Positions 9,440-20,400 of a stretch of DNA of 64,000 nucleotides are shown here, piece after piece. Each line of letters starts with the position of its first letter. Positions within the stretch are counted from its first letter, which is position 1. The position numbers were made by a program, and so were the translations under genes. The stretch is from Bacteroidales bacterium. Its GTDB lineage: Bacteria; Bacteroidota; Bacteroidia; Bacteroidales; Paludibacteraceae. The DNA is taken from NCBI GenBank assembly GCA_015061115.1, contig SUXE01000002.1, positions 166,792-230,791 of the forward strand, given 5' to 3'. Under the pieces are notes generated by a model. It was not told the origin of the DNA, did no database searches, and saw only the letters and a program-made list of their open reading frames with translations.

Positions 9440-10838
9440 GTCGTTTCAGAGGAATCTGTTCTTCAGTATCGGCAGCATTTTCATATTGTTTGCCGTCTGT
9501 TTCGGCATATACCAGCATCAAAGAGAAAAAATCTACAAATTAGACATTCTGCACACACGTCTGCAAATGTTCCATTATGAGACGATGCGATCATTGGGTG
9601 AACAAGGCCTTCTCTGCGACAGCACATTCAAAGCATACACCAAAATCCACAGTATCGACGGAATGCGTATGACCGTCATCGACATAAATGGCAAAGTGCT
9701 TCAAGACAATGTTAACGACATTATAGATTCATTGTCAAACCATCTGAAACGACATGAAGTGCAAGAAGCCTTAATCCACGGTAGCGGATACGACATCAAA
9801 CGAACTTCCGAAACCACACATGAAACGTACTTCTACTCAGCCACAAAATTCGACCATTTGATAATCCGAACGGCCGTACCATATTCGACCGAACTAACCG
9901 AATTTCTACAGACAGATTACTCCTACATTTTATATACAATCGTCTTGACATTCCTGTTGGCCATCGCCCTATACTGGAACACAAGTCGAATAAGTCGACA
10001 CATCGAACATATGCGTGAGTTTGCTATCAAAGCAGAAAACGGAGAGAAACTAGACCATGAGTTGGAACGTCGATTGCCAAACGATGAGCTAGGTGATATC
10101 AGTCACACTATCATAACCTTATATTGGAAACTACGTCACAGCGAGGAAGATAAGGCTCGTATCAAACGTCAGCTCACACAGAACGCAGCCCACGAGTTGA
10201 AGACACCTGCGATGAGCATACATGGTTATTTGGAAAGCATTCTCGACAATCCTGATATGTCAGCAGAAAAACGTCAGCACTTTTTGGAACGTTGCTATGC
10301 ACAAAGCGAACGCATGAACAAATTGCTGATGAACATGTCACAACTGATCCGTTTGGATGAAATGCCTATGACACTATCAGAACACAGCTCATCTGTAGAT
10401 ATTGTGCCGATAATCAAAACCGTATTGGAAGACACATCCCTACAATTGAAAGAGAATGGCATAGAAAGCACGATGGAGTTGCCTGAAAAAATCATAATCA
10501 CTTCCCCACTCGCTGAAGCAGGAGATGTATTATATAGTGTTTTCCGCAATCTCGTCGACAATGCCATCTTCTATGCGACAGGGGCCACAAAAATCAGAAT
10601 AGCATACAAAAATGGAGAGTTCTCTTTTTCTGACAATGGAATAGGAGTTTCTCCAAAACATCTGTCTTATCTTTTCGAACGATTCTATCGCGTCGACAAA
10701 GGACGTTCACGGAAAATGGGAGGCACAGGCCTTGGACTCGCCATAGTAAAAAATGCAGTGACAGCACATGGAGGCACGATCACGGCTCTAACAACTCCAG
10801 GAGGAGGATTGACCATTAAATTTAAACTTCATCCTTGA
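9417..10838 (+). CDS. Membrane sensor histidine kinase (PhoR-like)
   Basis: This 473-residue kinase has two membrane segments (about residues 14-31 and 170-190) that flank a periplasmic sensor of about 135 residues. A HAMP-like linker follows, then the H-box QNAAHELKTPAMS with the phosphorylated histidine near residue 259, the N-box FRNLVDNAIFYA, the G1 box FSDNGIGV, and an F/G2 region FERFYRVDKGRSRKMGGTGLGLAIVKN. All catalytic motifs are intact. It partners the overlapping response regulator. The sensor domain gives no ligand clue. A 320-base gap separates it from the phosphate transporter. Confidence 0.93.
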   Translation: MAIALKNKSFQRNLFFSIGSIFILFAVCFGIYQHQREKIYKLDILHTRLQMFHYETMRSLGEQGLLCDSTFKAYTKIHSIDGMRMTVIDINGKVLQDNVNDIIDSLSNHLKRHEVQEALIHGSGYDIKRTSETTHETYFYSATKFDHLIIRTAVPYSTELTEFLQTDYSYILYTIVLTFLLAIALYWNTSRISRHIEHMREFAIKAENGEKLDHELERRLPNDELGDISHTIITLYWKLRHSEEDKARIKRQLTQNAAHELKTPAMSIHGYLESILDNPDMSAEKRQHFLERCYAQSERMNKLLMNMSQLIRLDEMPMTLSEHSSSVDIVPIIKTVLEDTSLQLKENGIESTMELPEKIIITSPLAEAGDVLYSVFRNLVDNAIFYATGATKIRIAYKNGEFSFSDNGIGVSPKHLSYLFERFYRVDKGRSRKMGGTGLGLAIVKNAVTAHGGTITALTTPGGGLTIKFKLHP

Positions 10839-11157
10839 TTCCATCAACAAAATCCATAAGCAACATTTTTGTATTATTACTGCAATACGTCTGTAACATC
10901 ATGCCAGTATCTTCGCAGCGTCAACAAGAGGATCCATATTTCTCTTATTGGCGAACATAAAAACAACACATATATAATGACATTTTTCCAATTCCGCATT
11001 AATCTTTGCATTCGTCTTCTTTGGGGTCATGAACAAACAATCCCGAAGAAGACGATTTTTATATAGTATTTTATTGATAAAAAATCCGACGACGATCTTC
11101 ACAAAACCAAGCATATGATTATTTCCAGACACGTCATAATCAAATAAAAATCAGCAT
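10839..11157. other. Intergenic stretch before the phosphate transporter
   Basis: I see no supported gene here. The short open frames on both strands have no family features. A TATCTTCG near 10910 and TTAATCTTTG near 11000 are weak matches to the -7 box and may drive the transporter gene. Confidence 0.4.
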
Positions 11158-13440
11158 ATGGATATTCTTTTTCTTGTGATTGTTGTGTTTCTTATAGTTC
11201 TTGCCACCATCGACCTTGTGGTTGGAGTAAGCAATGACGCTGTAAACTTTCTAAGTTCTGCCGTCGGAGCGAAAGTTGCAAAATACCGAACAATATTGTT
11301 CGTAGCAGCGATAGGAATTTTCACAGGTGCAGCATTAAGCAATGGAATGATCGATGTGGCACGCCACGGAATCATGTTACCAGAACACCTGTCATTCTAT
11401 GATGTGATATGTGTGTTTCTTGCTGTGATGGTCACAGATGTAGTGTTGCTGGATATATTCAACACTCTCGGTATGCCTACGTCGACAACTGTCAGCATGG
11501 TGTTTGAGCTACTAGGTGGAGCACTTGCGATAGCGGTGATCAAATTGTTCAGTGGAGCTACAAGTTCAAATGGAATTCTTTTGTCCTTAGGCGATCTGAT
11601 AAACACAGAAAAAGCATTCAGTGTCATAATCGGTATTTTTTTGAGTGTGGCGATTGCCTTTGTACTCGGAAATATAGTGCAATGGATAGCAAGAATCGTA
11701 TTTACTTTCACATACAGGGTTAATGGCAAGACCACCAATTCAGAAGGAGAAACTGATGGACTTATCAGTTCGTCTCTCAAAATAGGAATATTCGGAGGCA
11801 TAGCAATAACAAGTATTATCTGGTTCTTGTTAATCAACGGATTAAAGGGATCTAGCATAATGACATCTGATGTAAAAGAGGCAATCAACGACAACACTTG
11901 GCTGATATTAGGAGGTGGATTTACATTATTCACTATAATCATGACCATACTAAGTGCATTCAAGATACCAGTGCTGAAGTTTGTTGTACTGCTAGGCACG
12001 TTTGCTTTGGCTATGGCATTTGCAGGCAACGACTTGGTTAACTTTATAGGTGTGCCACTCACAGGACTTGATGCTTACAGCGATTATATATCAAATACGA
12101 CCGGAGACGCGACATCGTTCAAGATGACATCTCTTATGAACTCGGCACAGACGCCGACCATCTATTTAATAATCGCCGGCATAGTGATGGTCATCGCATT
12201 GATGTTCTCAAAAAAAGCACAAAACGTGACAAAGACATCCGTTGATCTCTCTCGTCAAGATGAAGGAGACGAGATGTTTGGATCTATTGGAGCAGCACGA
12301 GTTTTAGCACGAACGACACAAAAAACAGCCGCTTCAATTACCAATCACATCCCGAAATCTATTGTGACATGGATAGATTCTCGATTCAATTCCAATGCTG
12401 CGGTCTTGCCACAAGGAGCTGCGTTCGACCAAATTCGTGCATCTGTCAACCTTGTCCTTGCTGGACTTCTCATCGCTATCGGCACCAGCATGAAACTTCC
12501 TCTATCCACAACATACGTCACCTTCATGGTGGCCATGGGAACATCACTTGCAGACCGAGCATGGAGTCGTGAGAGTGCAGTATTCCGCATCACAGGCGTG
12601 TTGAGTGTCATCGGAGGATGGTTCATAACTGCAGGAGCAGCCTTGATTCTATGTTTCCTTGTCACCAACGCACTATTCTTCGGATCATTCGTTGCAATGA
12701 TGATAGCCATCATAACAGTAATCATACTACTTTTCCGAAGCAACATAAATTACCAAAAGAATAACACACAAAACAAAACTGACGAACTGTTCTCTAAAAT
12801 CATACATTGCGACGACAAAACAGAATGTTGGGAACTGCTTTGCAAACATGTGAGATCTATAACAAAGGAGAATCTCCAGTTAGTGGCTGAAAAGTATGAA
12901 GCATTGACAAATGCTTTCTTTTACGAAGATTACCGTACAATCAAACGTACAACTATCCAGACCGAAAGTCAACGTAAGGAAATCAAACGTCAGCGTCGCA
13001 AACAAATAATCGCATTACGTCATATAGATCCGATTCTAAGTGTTGAGAAAGGAACTTGGTATTTCCTTATTATAAATTCTCTTGCACAGATGGTTTATTG
13101 TTTGAAACGTATGGGGGAACCATGTAAAGAACACGTTGGAAACAATTTCAGTCCGGTGCCAAACATATATATAGACGAATTTCTAATCTTCCGTAATGAG
13201 ATAGTCAACATTATCAATAGAGCAGTATCCATTGAAAACATTGAACAAATCCGTGACGAAGCGGCAAAGTTGCAATCAAATCTTTCGGATTACCGTAAAA
13301 ACATCATCCATGACATCCATACAAAGCATGTCAATATAGAGAGCATGACTGTCTTTCTAAATCTTGTTCAAGAGTCACAAGAGCTATTAAGTGCTCTTCG
13401 TCACACAATGAGAGGAGAAAAAAAGTTTGAGGAACAATAA
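11158..13440 (+). CDS. pit: PiT-family phosphate permease with fused helical C-terminal domain
   Basis: A 760-residue inner-membrane transporter of the PHO4/PiT type, which imports phosphate (often as metal phosphate) driven by ion gradients. The first inverted repeat carries GVSNDAVNFLSSAVGAKVA and MPTSTTVSMVFELLGG; the second carries LVLAGLLIAIGTSMKLPLSTTYVTFMVAMGTSLADRAW. About 10-12 membrane segments fill residues 1-530. Residues 540-760 are soluble and alpha-helical, which suggests a PhoU-like regulatory tail fused to the permease. The position after a two-component system supports phosphate-related regulation. The protein is longer than classical PitA because of the tail. Confidence 0.9.
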   Translation: MDILFLVIVVFLIVLATIDLVVGVSNDAVNFLSSAVGAKVAKYRTILFVAAIGIFTGAALSNGMIDVARHGIMLPEHLSFYDVICVFLAVMVTDVVLLDIFNTLGMPTSTTVSMVFELLGGALAIAVIKLFSGATSSNGILLSLGDLINTEKAFSVIIGIFLSVAIAFVLGNIVQWIARIVFTFTYRVNGKTTNSEGETDGLISSSLKIGIFGGIAITSIIWFLLINGLKGSSIMTSDVKEAINDNTWLILGGGFTLFTIIMTILSAFKIPVLKFVVLLGTFALAMAFAGNDLVNFIGVPLTGLDAYSDYISNTTGDATSFKMTSLMNSAQTPTIYLIIAGIVMVIALMFSKKAQNVTKTSVDLSRQDEGDEMFGSIGAARVLARTTQKTAASITNHIPKSIVTWIDSRFNSNAAVLPQGAAFDQIRASVNLVLAGLLIAIGTSMKLPLSTTYVTFMVAMGTSLADRAWSRESAVFRITGVLSVIGGWFITAGAALILCFLVTNALFFGSFVAMMIAIITVIILLFRSNINYQKNNTQNKTDELFSKIIHCDDKTECWELLCKHVRSITKENLQLVAEKYEALTNAFFYEDYRTIKRTTIQTESQRKEIKRQRRKQIIALRHIDPILSVEKGTWYFLIINSLAQMVYCLKRMGEPCKEHVGNNFSPVPNIYIDEFLIFRNEIVNIINRAVSIENIEQIRDEAAKLQSNLSDYRKNIIHDIHTKHVNIESMTVFLNLVQESQELLSALRHTMRGEKKFEEQ

Positions 13441-13574
13441 AGACTAAAAAATTTCTCTCTTATAAATTATGACAAGAGGAAATTACAATATAGATCGAAA
13501 AACATTTCAGATCTGCTTTAGGAAAGCAGAAATATAACCGATAATAATTTAAAGCTATACTTTTTAAATAGTTA

Positions 13575-13612
13575 GCCACAATCACTCTGTGAAGAGTCAT
13601 TGTGGTTCTTTT
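13575..13612 (+). terminator. Terminator after the phosphate permease gene
   Basis: A 12-bp stem with one mismatch (CCACAATCACTC with GAGTCATTGTGG) is followed by TTCTTTTATTTC on the plus strand. It sits directly at the end of the convergent sod gene. Confidence 0.8.
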
Positions 13613-13623
13613 ATTTCAATAAA

Positions 13624-14217
13624 TCATCTTGCAGAATAACGCTGATCAACCACCTGCCAATTTATAATGGACCATAGTGCAGAAAGATGATCAGGGCGAC
13701 GGTTCTGATAATCCAAGTAATATGCATGCTCCCACACATCGAAAGTCAACAATGGAGTTAATCCTCGTTGAGCAGGATTGGAAGCGTTTGCCTCTTGAGA
13801 AATAACAAGTTTGCCATCAGTATCTGCAGAGAGCCATACCCATCCAGAGCCAAACAGAGTAGCCCCTTTCTTTTGAAACTCTTCCTTGAAAGCATCAAAC
13901 GAGCCAAAGTCTCTTGCAATAGCTTCAGCTATCTTGCCTGAAGGGACATTATTTGCTTTTGATGGAGCAAACTGTCCAAAATAAAGTTCATGGTTGAGGA
14001 TTTGGCCAGCATTGTTAAAGATTCCTCCATTAGATTTTTTTACGATGTCGACGATGGACATTCCCTCGAAACCAGAGCCAGGAAGCAGCGCATTCAGATT
14101 GTTCACGTATGCCTGCAAATGCTTTCCATAATGAAATGAAATGGTTTGTCGGCTGATAACAGGTTCTAACGCATCCTCGGCGTAAGGCAGCTTCATTAAT
14201 TCGAAATTTGTAGCCAT
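13624..14217 (-). CDS. sodB: Fe/Mn superoxide dismutase
   Basis: This 197-residue cytoplasmic enzyme dismutates superoxide. The four metal ligands are visible: H29 in SFHYGKH, H76 in NHELYF, and D160 and H164 in DVWEHAYYLDYQ. Length and the signature DVWEHAYY are standard. Bacteroides enzymes of this family accept iron or manganese, so the metal is not decided here. It is a single gene with a promoter at 14284-14316. Confidence 0.97.
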   Translation of the reverse strand: MATNFELMKLPYAEDALEPVISRQTISFHYGKHLQAYVNNLNALLPGSGFEGMSIVDIVKKSNGGIFNNAGQILNHELYFGQFAPSKANNVPSGKIAEAIARDFGSFDAFKEEFQKKGATLFGSGWVWLSADTDGKLVISQEANASNPAQRGLTPLLTFDVWEHAYYLDYQNRRPDHLSALWSIINWQVVDQRYSAR

Positions 14218-14283
14218 ATTATATAATGTTTTTAATTAAACACTCAGATTCAAACACTCTTATGTAGACTGTATTATTTACAA

Positions 14284-14316
14284 CAAAGGTAGAATAATTA
14301 ATGATTGATCCCACAA
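14284..14316 (-). promoter_or_regulatory. Promoter of sodB
   Basis: On the minus strand TACCTTTG (14284-14291) is preceded by TTG at 14314-14316 with a 22-base spacer, slightly longer than ideal. The leader would be about 60 bases. Confidence 0.5.
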
Positions 14317-14389
14317 AATAACAATTGATTTTATCTATAGTTCAAATAATATTTTGCCACATTAAATCATCGCATAATAAATCACTATA

Positions 14390-14433
14390 AAATACAAAAA
14401 CCACCTCCCGAAAAATTTTCGAGAAGTGGTTTT
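14390..14433 (-). terminator. Terminator of the giant beta-helix gene
   Basis: The inverted repeat AAAACCAC...CGAAAA/TTTTCG...GTGGTTTT has its T-rich tract on the minus strand (complement of ATACAAAAA). Confidence 0.8.
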
Positions 14434-14460
14434 GCAATCTATCCAAATAATATCACTACA

Positions 14461-17400
14461 TTATCTAACAATTATCTTATTGCCATTGACAATATAGATT
14501 CCCTTAGGCAATGTAGCCACCTGAGTAACACCCTCGTCATATTGAGCGTTCTTCACAATCAATCTTGATAGGATATCATAGATATCAAGCATACCTGCCT
14601 TTGAAGACTTAACGTATATGTTGTTATGGTCAGCATATACCACAAGATCATCTATATCAACCTCTACATTCTCTATAGGAGAGAATTCATCTATAAACTG
14701 ATTCCAAGAAGCATTCTTACCGAATTCTCCAGAATAGCCAGTATAATCATACACCTCATTGACATTAACCTCGATTTTATAGAAACCAGAAGTCTTAGTC
14801 TTAGATGATATATTCACCACATATGTGACATCATCAAGCTGTTTAACTGTAATTGTAGAATCACTTAGATTATCGCCTCCCTGACAATATAATTCTATAT
14901 CATTATAGTCGAAAGACTCTTTCTGAATCTTACGATTAAACTTGACAACCACAGAATCCACAGGAGTAGTAACAGTCTCTTCATTTTCAGGCACACCAGA
15001 AATCTCAGTAACCTTCAAAATATTCTTCCTTATACTATAGTAGATATCATAATCGTTCTCTCCCAACGTAGTCATGTAGTCTAAGAAATGAAGACGGTTC
15101 TCATAGATAGGTTCTGCTCCATCAGGAAGAGTGACAAAAGTTGTCCAAACATTATCCAAAGGAATTTCGACGCTATCCTTTACTCTCACAACTTTCTTTA
15201 TCTCATAGAAATTGTCTCCCGGATCCGCAATTTGGGCATAATTCCATCCAGACTCTGAAGGTGTGACAGTAAGAGTAATCATTGTATCAGACAATGACAC
15301 TACAGGCTTATCAACAGTCGCTTTCTTTGCCACCTTAACAGTATCTTTGCCTCCATCAGAATAATAGATAGCATCTGGAATGTCATTACCATCTTCATCA
15401 TCATTTACAAGGAAGTCTGTGACATGATCCTCCTTCACTCCATATGCATCAACCGTCTTGAGCAACTCATGGATCGCTATTCCACTTACCAAGCTCAACT
15501 CTGGATTACCGAAACTGTTAGCGTGAACCACACTTGCCTCATACTTAGTAAAGTGTCCGAGCAATGAACTTGTCAACCACCAAACACCAGTTTTAGCTGT
15601 TAGAGGATCAATATTACCAAAGTCGATATTTTCAGATCCTAGATCACAATCCTTACCATTCAAACTTGAACCGATGATAGCGAAATCAATCAACAAGCCC
15701 TTCTTGTTGTCAACAATCTCAGGCTGAGCAGTCTCAAGCTTAACATTCTTAGCGATACCATAACCCTGGTTGTCTATTCTTACACCCAAAGCCGCTGGTA
15801 CGGTTGGCTCGACACGATCAAGTGTCAAAGCATCGTCGCCAAGGATATTACGCTGCATGAAGTAATCAATCTGCAAGTTAGGACTTGGATTAACTGTTAA
15901 TGTCACAGGATCAAGATCAATTGTGATTGTGTCGCCACCGTCAAGATAGATAATCTTTCCGCCGAACGAATAGTTCACAGGAGCCTTTGGAGCAGCACCT
16001 CTTTCTGGAATGAAACGGAATACCGCTGTAGCCTCATTTCCTGCAACTAAACTTGAAGTACCGTCAACAGAAGCTACTCCCTTCACAGACTGAGTGTTGA
16101 TCTGGAACAAATCATTAGCAAGATTACCTTCCTCATCACGAACCTCAAGAACTACCTTAAAGTTATCCATATCAGAAGTCTCATTGCCATTGTTTACAGT
16201 AAGAGTACCGTCGAATGCCTCACGAGTCATTGTCAACGTCTGAGAGATATGAAGCTTGACACTTGCACATACACCCTTTCTCTTCTTGTTGTGTTTAGCC
16301 ATCTCTTCGTTGATGAAGTCAACCATATCCGGAATATCCTCAAATCCACGGAAAACAACATATTGGAAGAAGTTAGTTATTCCATAAATATACTTGTCGA
16401 CGATTGCCTTGTTCACAATATTTGGATACTCTTCGTTCGACTCGAATACACTGTCGTTCCAAGCATCGACTGTTCTATTCCATCTTTCACTGATTTCAAT
16501 CATATCAGTCAATGAAAGATCTGATACAGGTATAGTCTTGACCTTTTCGATATCGATCTTTTTTGTCTGACTAATTGAATCAATCACCACATTTAGATAG
16601 TCATTCAAGCCTACCTTCTTCATCAGTTCGTCATCTGCACCGACACACTCAGCAATCAATCTACTTCTATCGATTTCGAATGTAGTAAACTCTAGAAGGT
16701 CATGCCATGCCAAAAGATATGGGTCTGCAACCTCATAGAAATCTGCGGTAGCGTCGCCTGATCTCAACGAATCATTCTGTTCTTTCTTATTTTGATACTT
16801 ATCGTATAAGTATTCACCACAATTGTCCGCAGCCACACCATTGTCTTTACATGAGTGAGCTTGGCACCACCAATCAAGACATCCAAATGGAACAAAATCA
16901 CCTACAACAGGAATAAATCCAAAAGCTGTAGTTCCAGCATCGTAAGCAAGGCTGGTCGCAGTTCTCTTGTCTAGACCATTGACAAATATATCGGCAACCG
17001 TTTGAGCATCTTCTACATAACCTTTGTATTTTGAATACTCATCATATGCATCCTTAACACTTTTTGAAATCGTAGAAACTTTCTTTATTGCTTTTCTGCC
17101 TTGTTTGCCAATTTTGAACGCTCCCTCCAAGAAATCTCCTATTGCAGGTATCCATCCTACAATATCCATAAAACAGCTTAAACCATCTGTTTCCGCCTTG
17201 CACTCTTCATCACAAGTCTTAGTTTTGATTGAAGACACTCCAATATTCACGCTACCTCCATAGCCACCACCAAAGCCGCCATAGCCGTATCCGCCACCAA
17301 TACCGCCACCTGAGACACCTGCTATTCCACTACCACCTGTTGGTGAAGATGAGATACATTTCCAAGTCTTGACATATGTCTCTTTCTCTATAATTTCTCC

Positions 17401-20400
17401 ACACTCATAAGTGTAAGTAACTATAATAAGATCACAATCCCCACCTAGGTCATCACCACCTGTTGGATTGCCACCTGTTGGATTGCCACCTGTTGGATTG
17501 CCGCCTGTTGGATTGCCGCCTGTTGGATTACCGCCTGTTGGATTGCCACCAGTTGGATCACCGCCTGTTGGATTACCACCTGTTGGATCACTGCCTGTTG
17601 GATCACTGCCTGTTGGATCACTGCCTGTTGGATCACTGCCTGTTGGATCACTGCCTGTTGGATCACCGCCTGTTGGATCACTGTCTATTGGATCAAACGT
17701 TCCATCTGATTTAGCTCGCTCAATTGTAACAGGAACTACTACTGAATAGCTAGCAGGCAGAGAGTCGATATGATCAACATCAGGTATAAATCTAAAGTGA
17801 TTCATAACAGGGACATTGACAGCCACATTCTTAGCTGCAATCAGACCATGATTTGCAATCACAAGATATGCGACATCCTTATCTCCAGGATTGAAACTTT
17901 CCCTATTTGGTAATCCATTAGGGAATTCTGCAGTCACAACAGGAACCGGAACATTTGTTTCATATTCAGCTTCAATTTCAATTTCGTATTTATCTTCAAT
18001 TTCAACACGCTCTACATTCCAAGTGTATGTTACAGCCTGATATGTAATAAATACAAACTTGTTCAAATTCTGACCTGCCTGAACAGAAATTGTTTCTTTA
18101 TAGCTTGAGTGCTTATCTGCTTTGACACACAACAAATAATCTCCCTCCGGAATACTATCGAAACGAACCTTACCTGTGCTATCACTAATACCAGAAGCAA
18201 TAACCTTAGAATTGAATGCATTCTTAATTTCTACCGTAGCACCAGCAAGATGACTCTTAGAAGCAGAATTGTAATAATACTCGTCAACGACATCAACACT
18301 TACACTACCCACAAGAGAAGACGTGTATTCCATAGTGTAACTGATAGAAGTAGACTTTCCATTCTCACAGTTGAATCCTATAGAACCATTTATCGGAGTA
18401 TTTAATTTAGCGCCATCGTAATAAGCCAACTTCAATGTAGCTTTTACAGTATCCCCAGACTGTATACTCTCTATTTCTGTGCCATTAGGCATTGAAAGTC
18501 CTTCAAAATTGCTAGGCAAAGCTACTGAAACCTTACCTGTCTCACCAAATCCAGTATTACACAACAATAGCTCGACATACTTTGGCTTCTGTTTAGAGAC
18601 ATACTCTTTAATATTTGCAGGCAATACCTTAATCTGACCATAAGGCATTTCACAATAGAAATAAGAAGTGAAATCTGCAGTCAAACCTTCAGCAGTCTCA
18701 ACACGGAATGTTGATGGCAAATATTTAGTTCCTTCAGTTAGAGTCTCACCAGTAATGTAATATTTGATCTGCTTAGACTCAAGTCCATATAGTACAGAGA
18801 TTGAATCAAACTCAACCTTACATCCGTCAGCCAAAGTCAATGTCTTGACCTTCACATTACGAGACTCAACATTACTGCGGTTTCTAACAGTGACTGTTCC
18901 ATAAACAGTATCACCCTTCTGCACCAACCATTTATCCGTGCCTACATTACATGAAATTCCAGGAATATCAAATCCGTCAAATGTCGCGCTTGATGACTCA
19001 CCACTCAAGCATACACCTACTGTATAAACACCACTTTCATATATTGATGACTCATATTTGACTACGACTACTCCATTTGTATCAGATATTTCTTCAAAAG
19101 ATCTAATTTCAGAACCGCCCTTTCTCAAAGTCACCTTCAAACGTTTACCATTAAAAGGATTGCCATAAGCGTCTGTCACAAATCCCTTGATTGCGATTGT
19201 GTCACCTGCCTTATACACATCCTTCTCTACAACTGCATCAAACACATAGTAATTTGCAAGGATACCTTTCAAATACATCACAGCAGTGTATTTGCCTGAC
19301 TTGAATGTCAAAGTCGCATTGCTTGACGATTTCTTTGAGTCTGTTGGAGTATAATAAACATCATAATATCCTCCAGTCAAAGAATTCCAATCATTTCTAA
19401 GCTTGACAGAAAAGTCTGCCGCGTCAGCTCCAGAAATAGAATATGTAATAGAATCTGTCAATTCAAATCCCTTAACATATCGGCGTGAAGATGTAGAAGA
19501 ATTCAACTTAGTTCCCAACTCACAAATTGTAGAACCACTTATCTCCAAACTTACTGGAATATCGATTCTGAAGCTGTCAATATCAGAACATACAGTGTCA
19601 CATGCGATAGCCGCCTTCACCATATACTTATATGTTGTATGGTTGTCAAGGCCTGATAGGTACTTACTGTGATCCTTCACATATGAAACGATTGGAGTTG
19701 ATGGCATTTTCTGAGATGCCTTCCATACATACAAATCATATTTATCTACATCTACAGGAAGAGAAAGTTTATTCCAATCTATAGTCATATTATTGTTCTG
19801 TACATTCAAAGTGTAAGAAGTTTTCGGACTAGAGAATGTAACTTTCTTCTTTGAGAAATCCGGATATACAAAATAGTTATAATTGAATGGCGTTCCAGCT
19901 ACTCCAGCCTTGTCATAAGGCGTAATCTTCAATGTCAAAGTATCAATGTCGCTCTTTGACGTGATAAGTTGCATAGACGGAATTGTCACGCCACTTCCCG
20001 AAGTTTTTTCATATCCTTTGACTTTTCCTGAATAGATAATCTCCCAATCTATTTTTGAGATTGTAGAGTCGAATGTAGCTTCAAGAGATGTTCTGTCATA
20101 ACAAACCACCTGACTATAATCCAACATCTGGACATACTCACCATCAAACTCAATAGCACCGAGATCTATCGCCTTACCATAGATTCTAGAGCCACCGTTG
20201 ATATCTGTCTTAGATGTCATCACACTATCAAGACCTTTGTCGATACAAGATGATGTCGCATGTAGACGGTAGTCGCCTCCAGCAGCGTTGATGAAGCATA
20301 CATAATTCTTCGTCGCATCTGAACCACTATTCGCTGTAGCCAACTTAATATTGTTTTCACCAGTAAGATCTCCATCTGATGCACAATATCTAACTTTCAT

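Noticed and set aside
10869-11132. Small open frames between the kinase and the phosphate permease genes
   Set aside because: Both strands have frames of 65-77 codons with no start context, family motif or conservation cue.
17445-17749. Open frames on both strands across the PTG repeat (rich in QQAVI, DHCLL or PVGSL)
   Set aside because: They are translations of a 15-base repeat in other frames. A 3n repeat unit without stops leaves all frames open, so they carry no evidence of coding.
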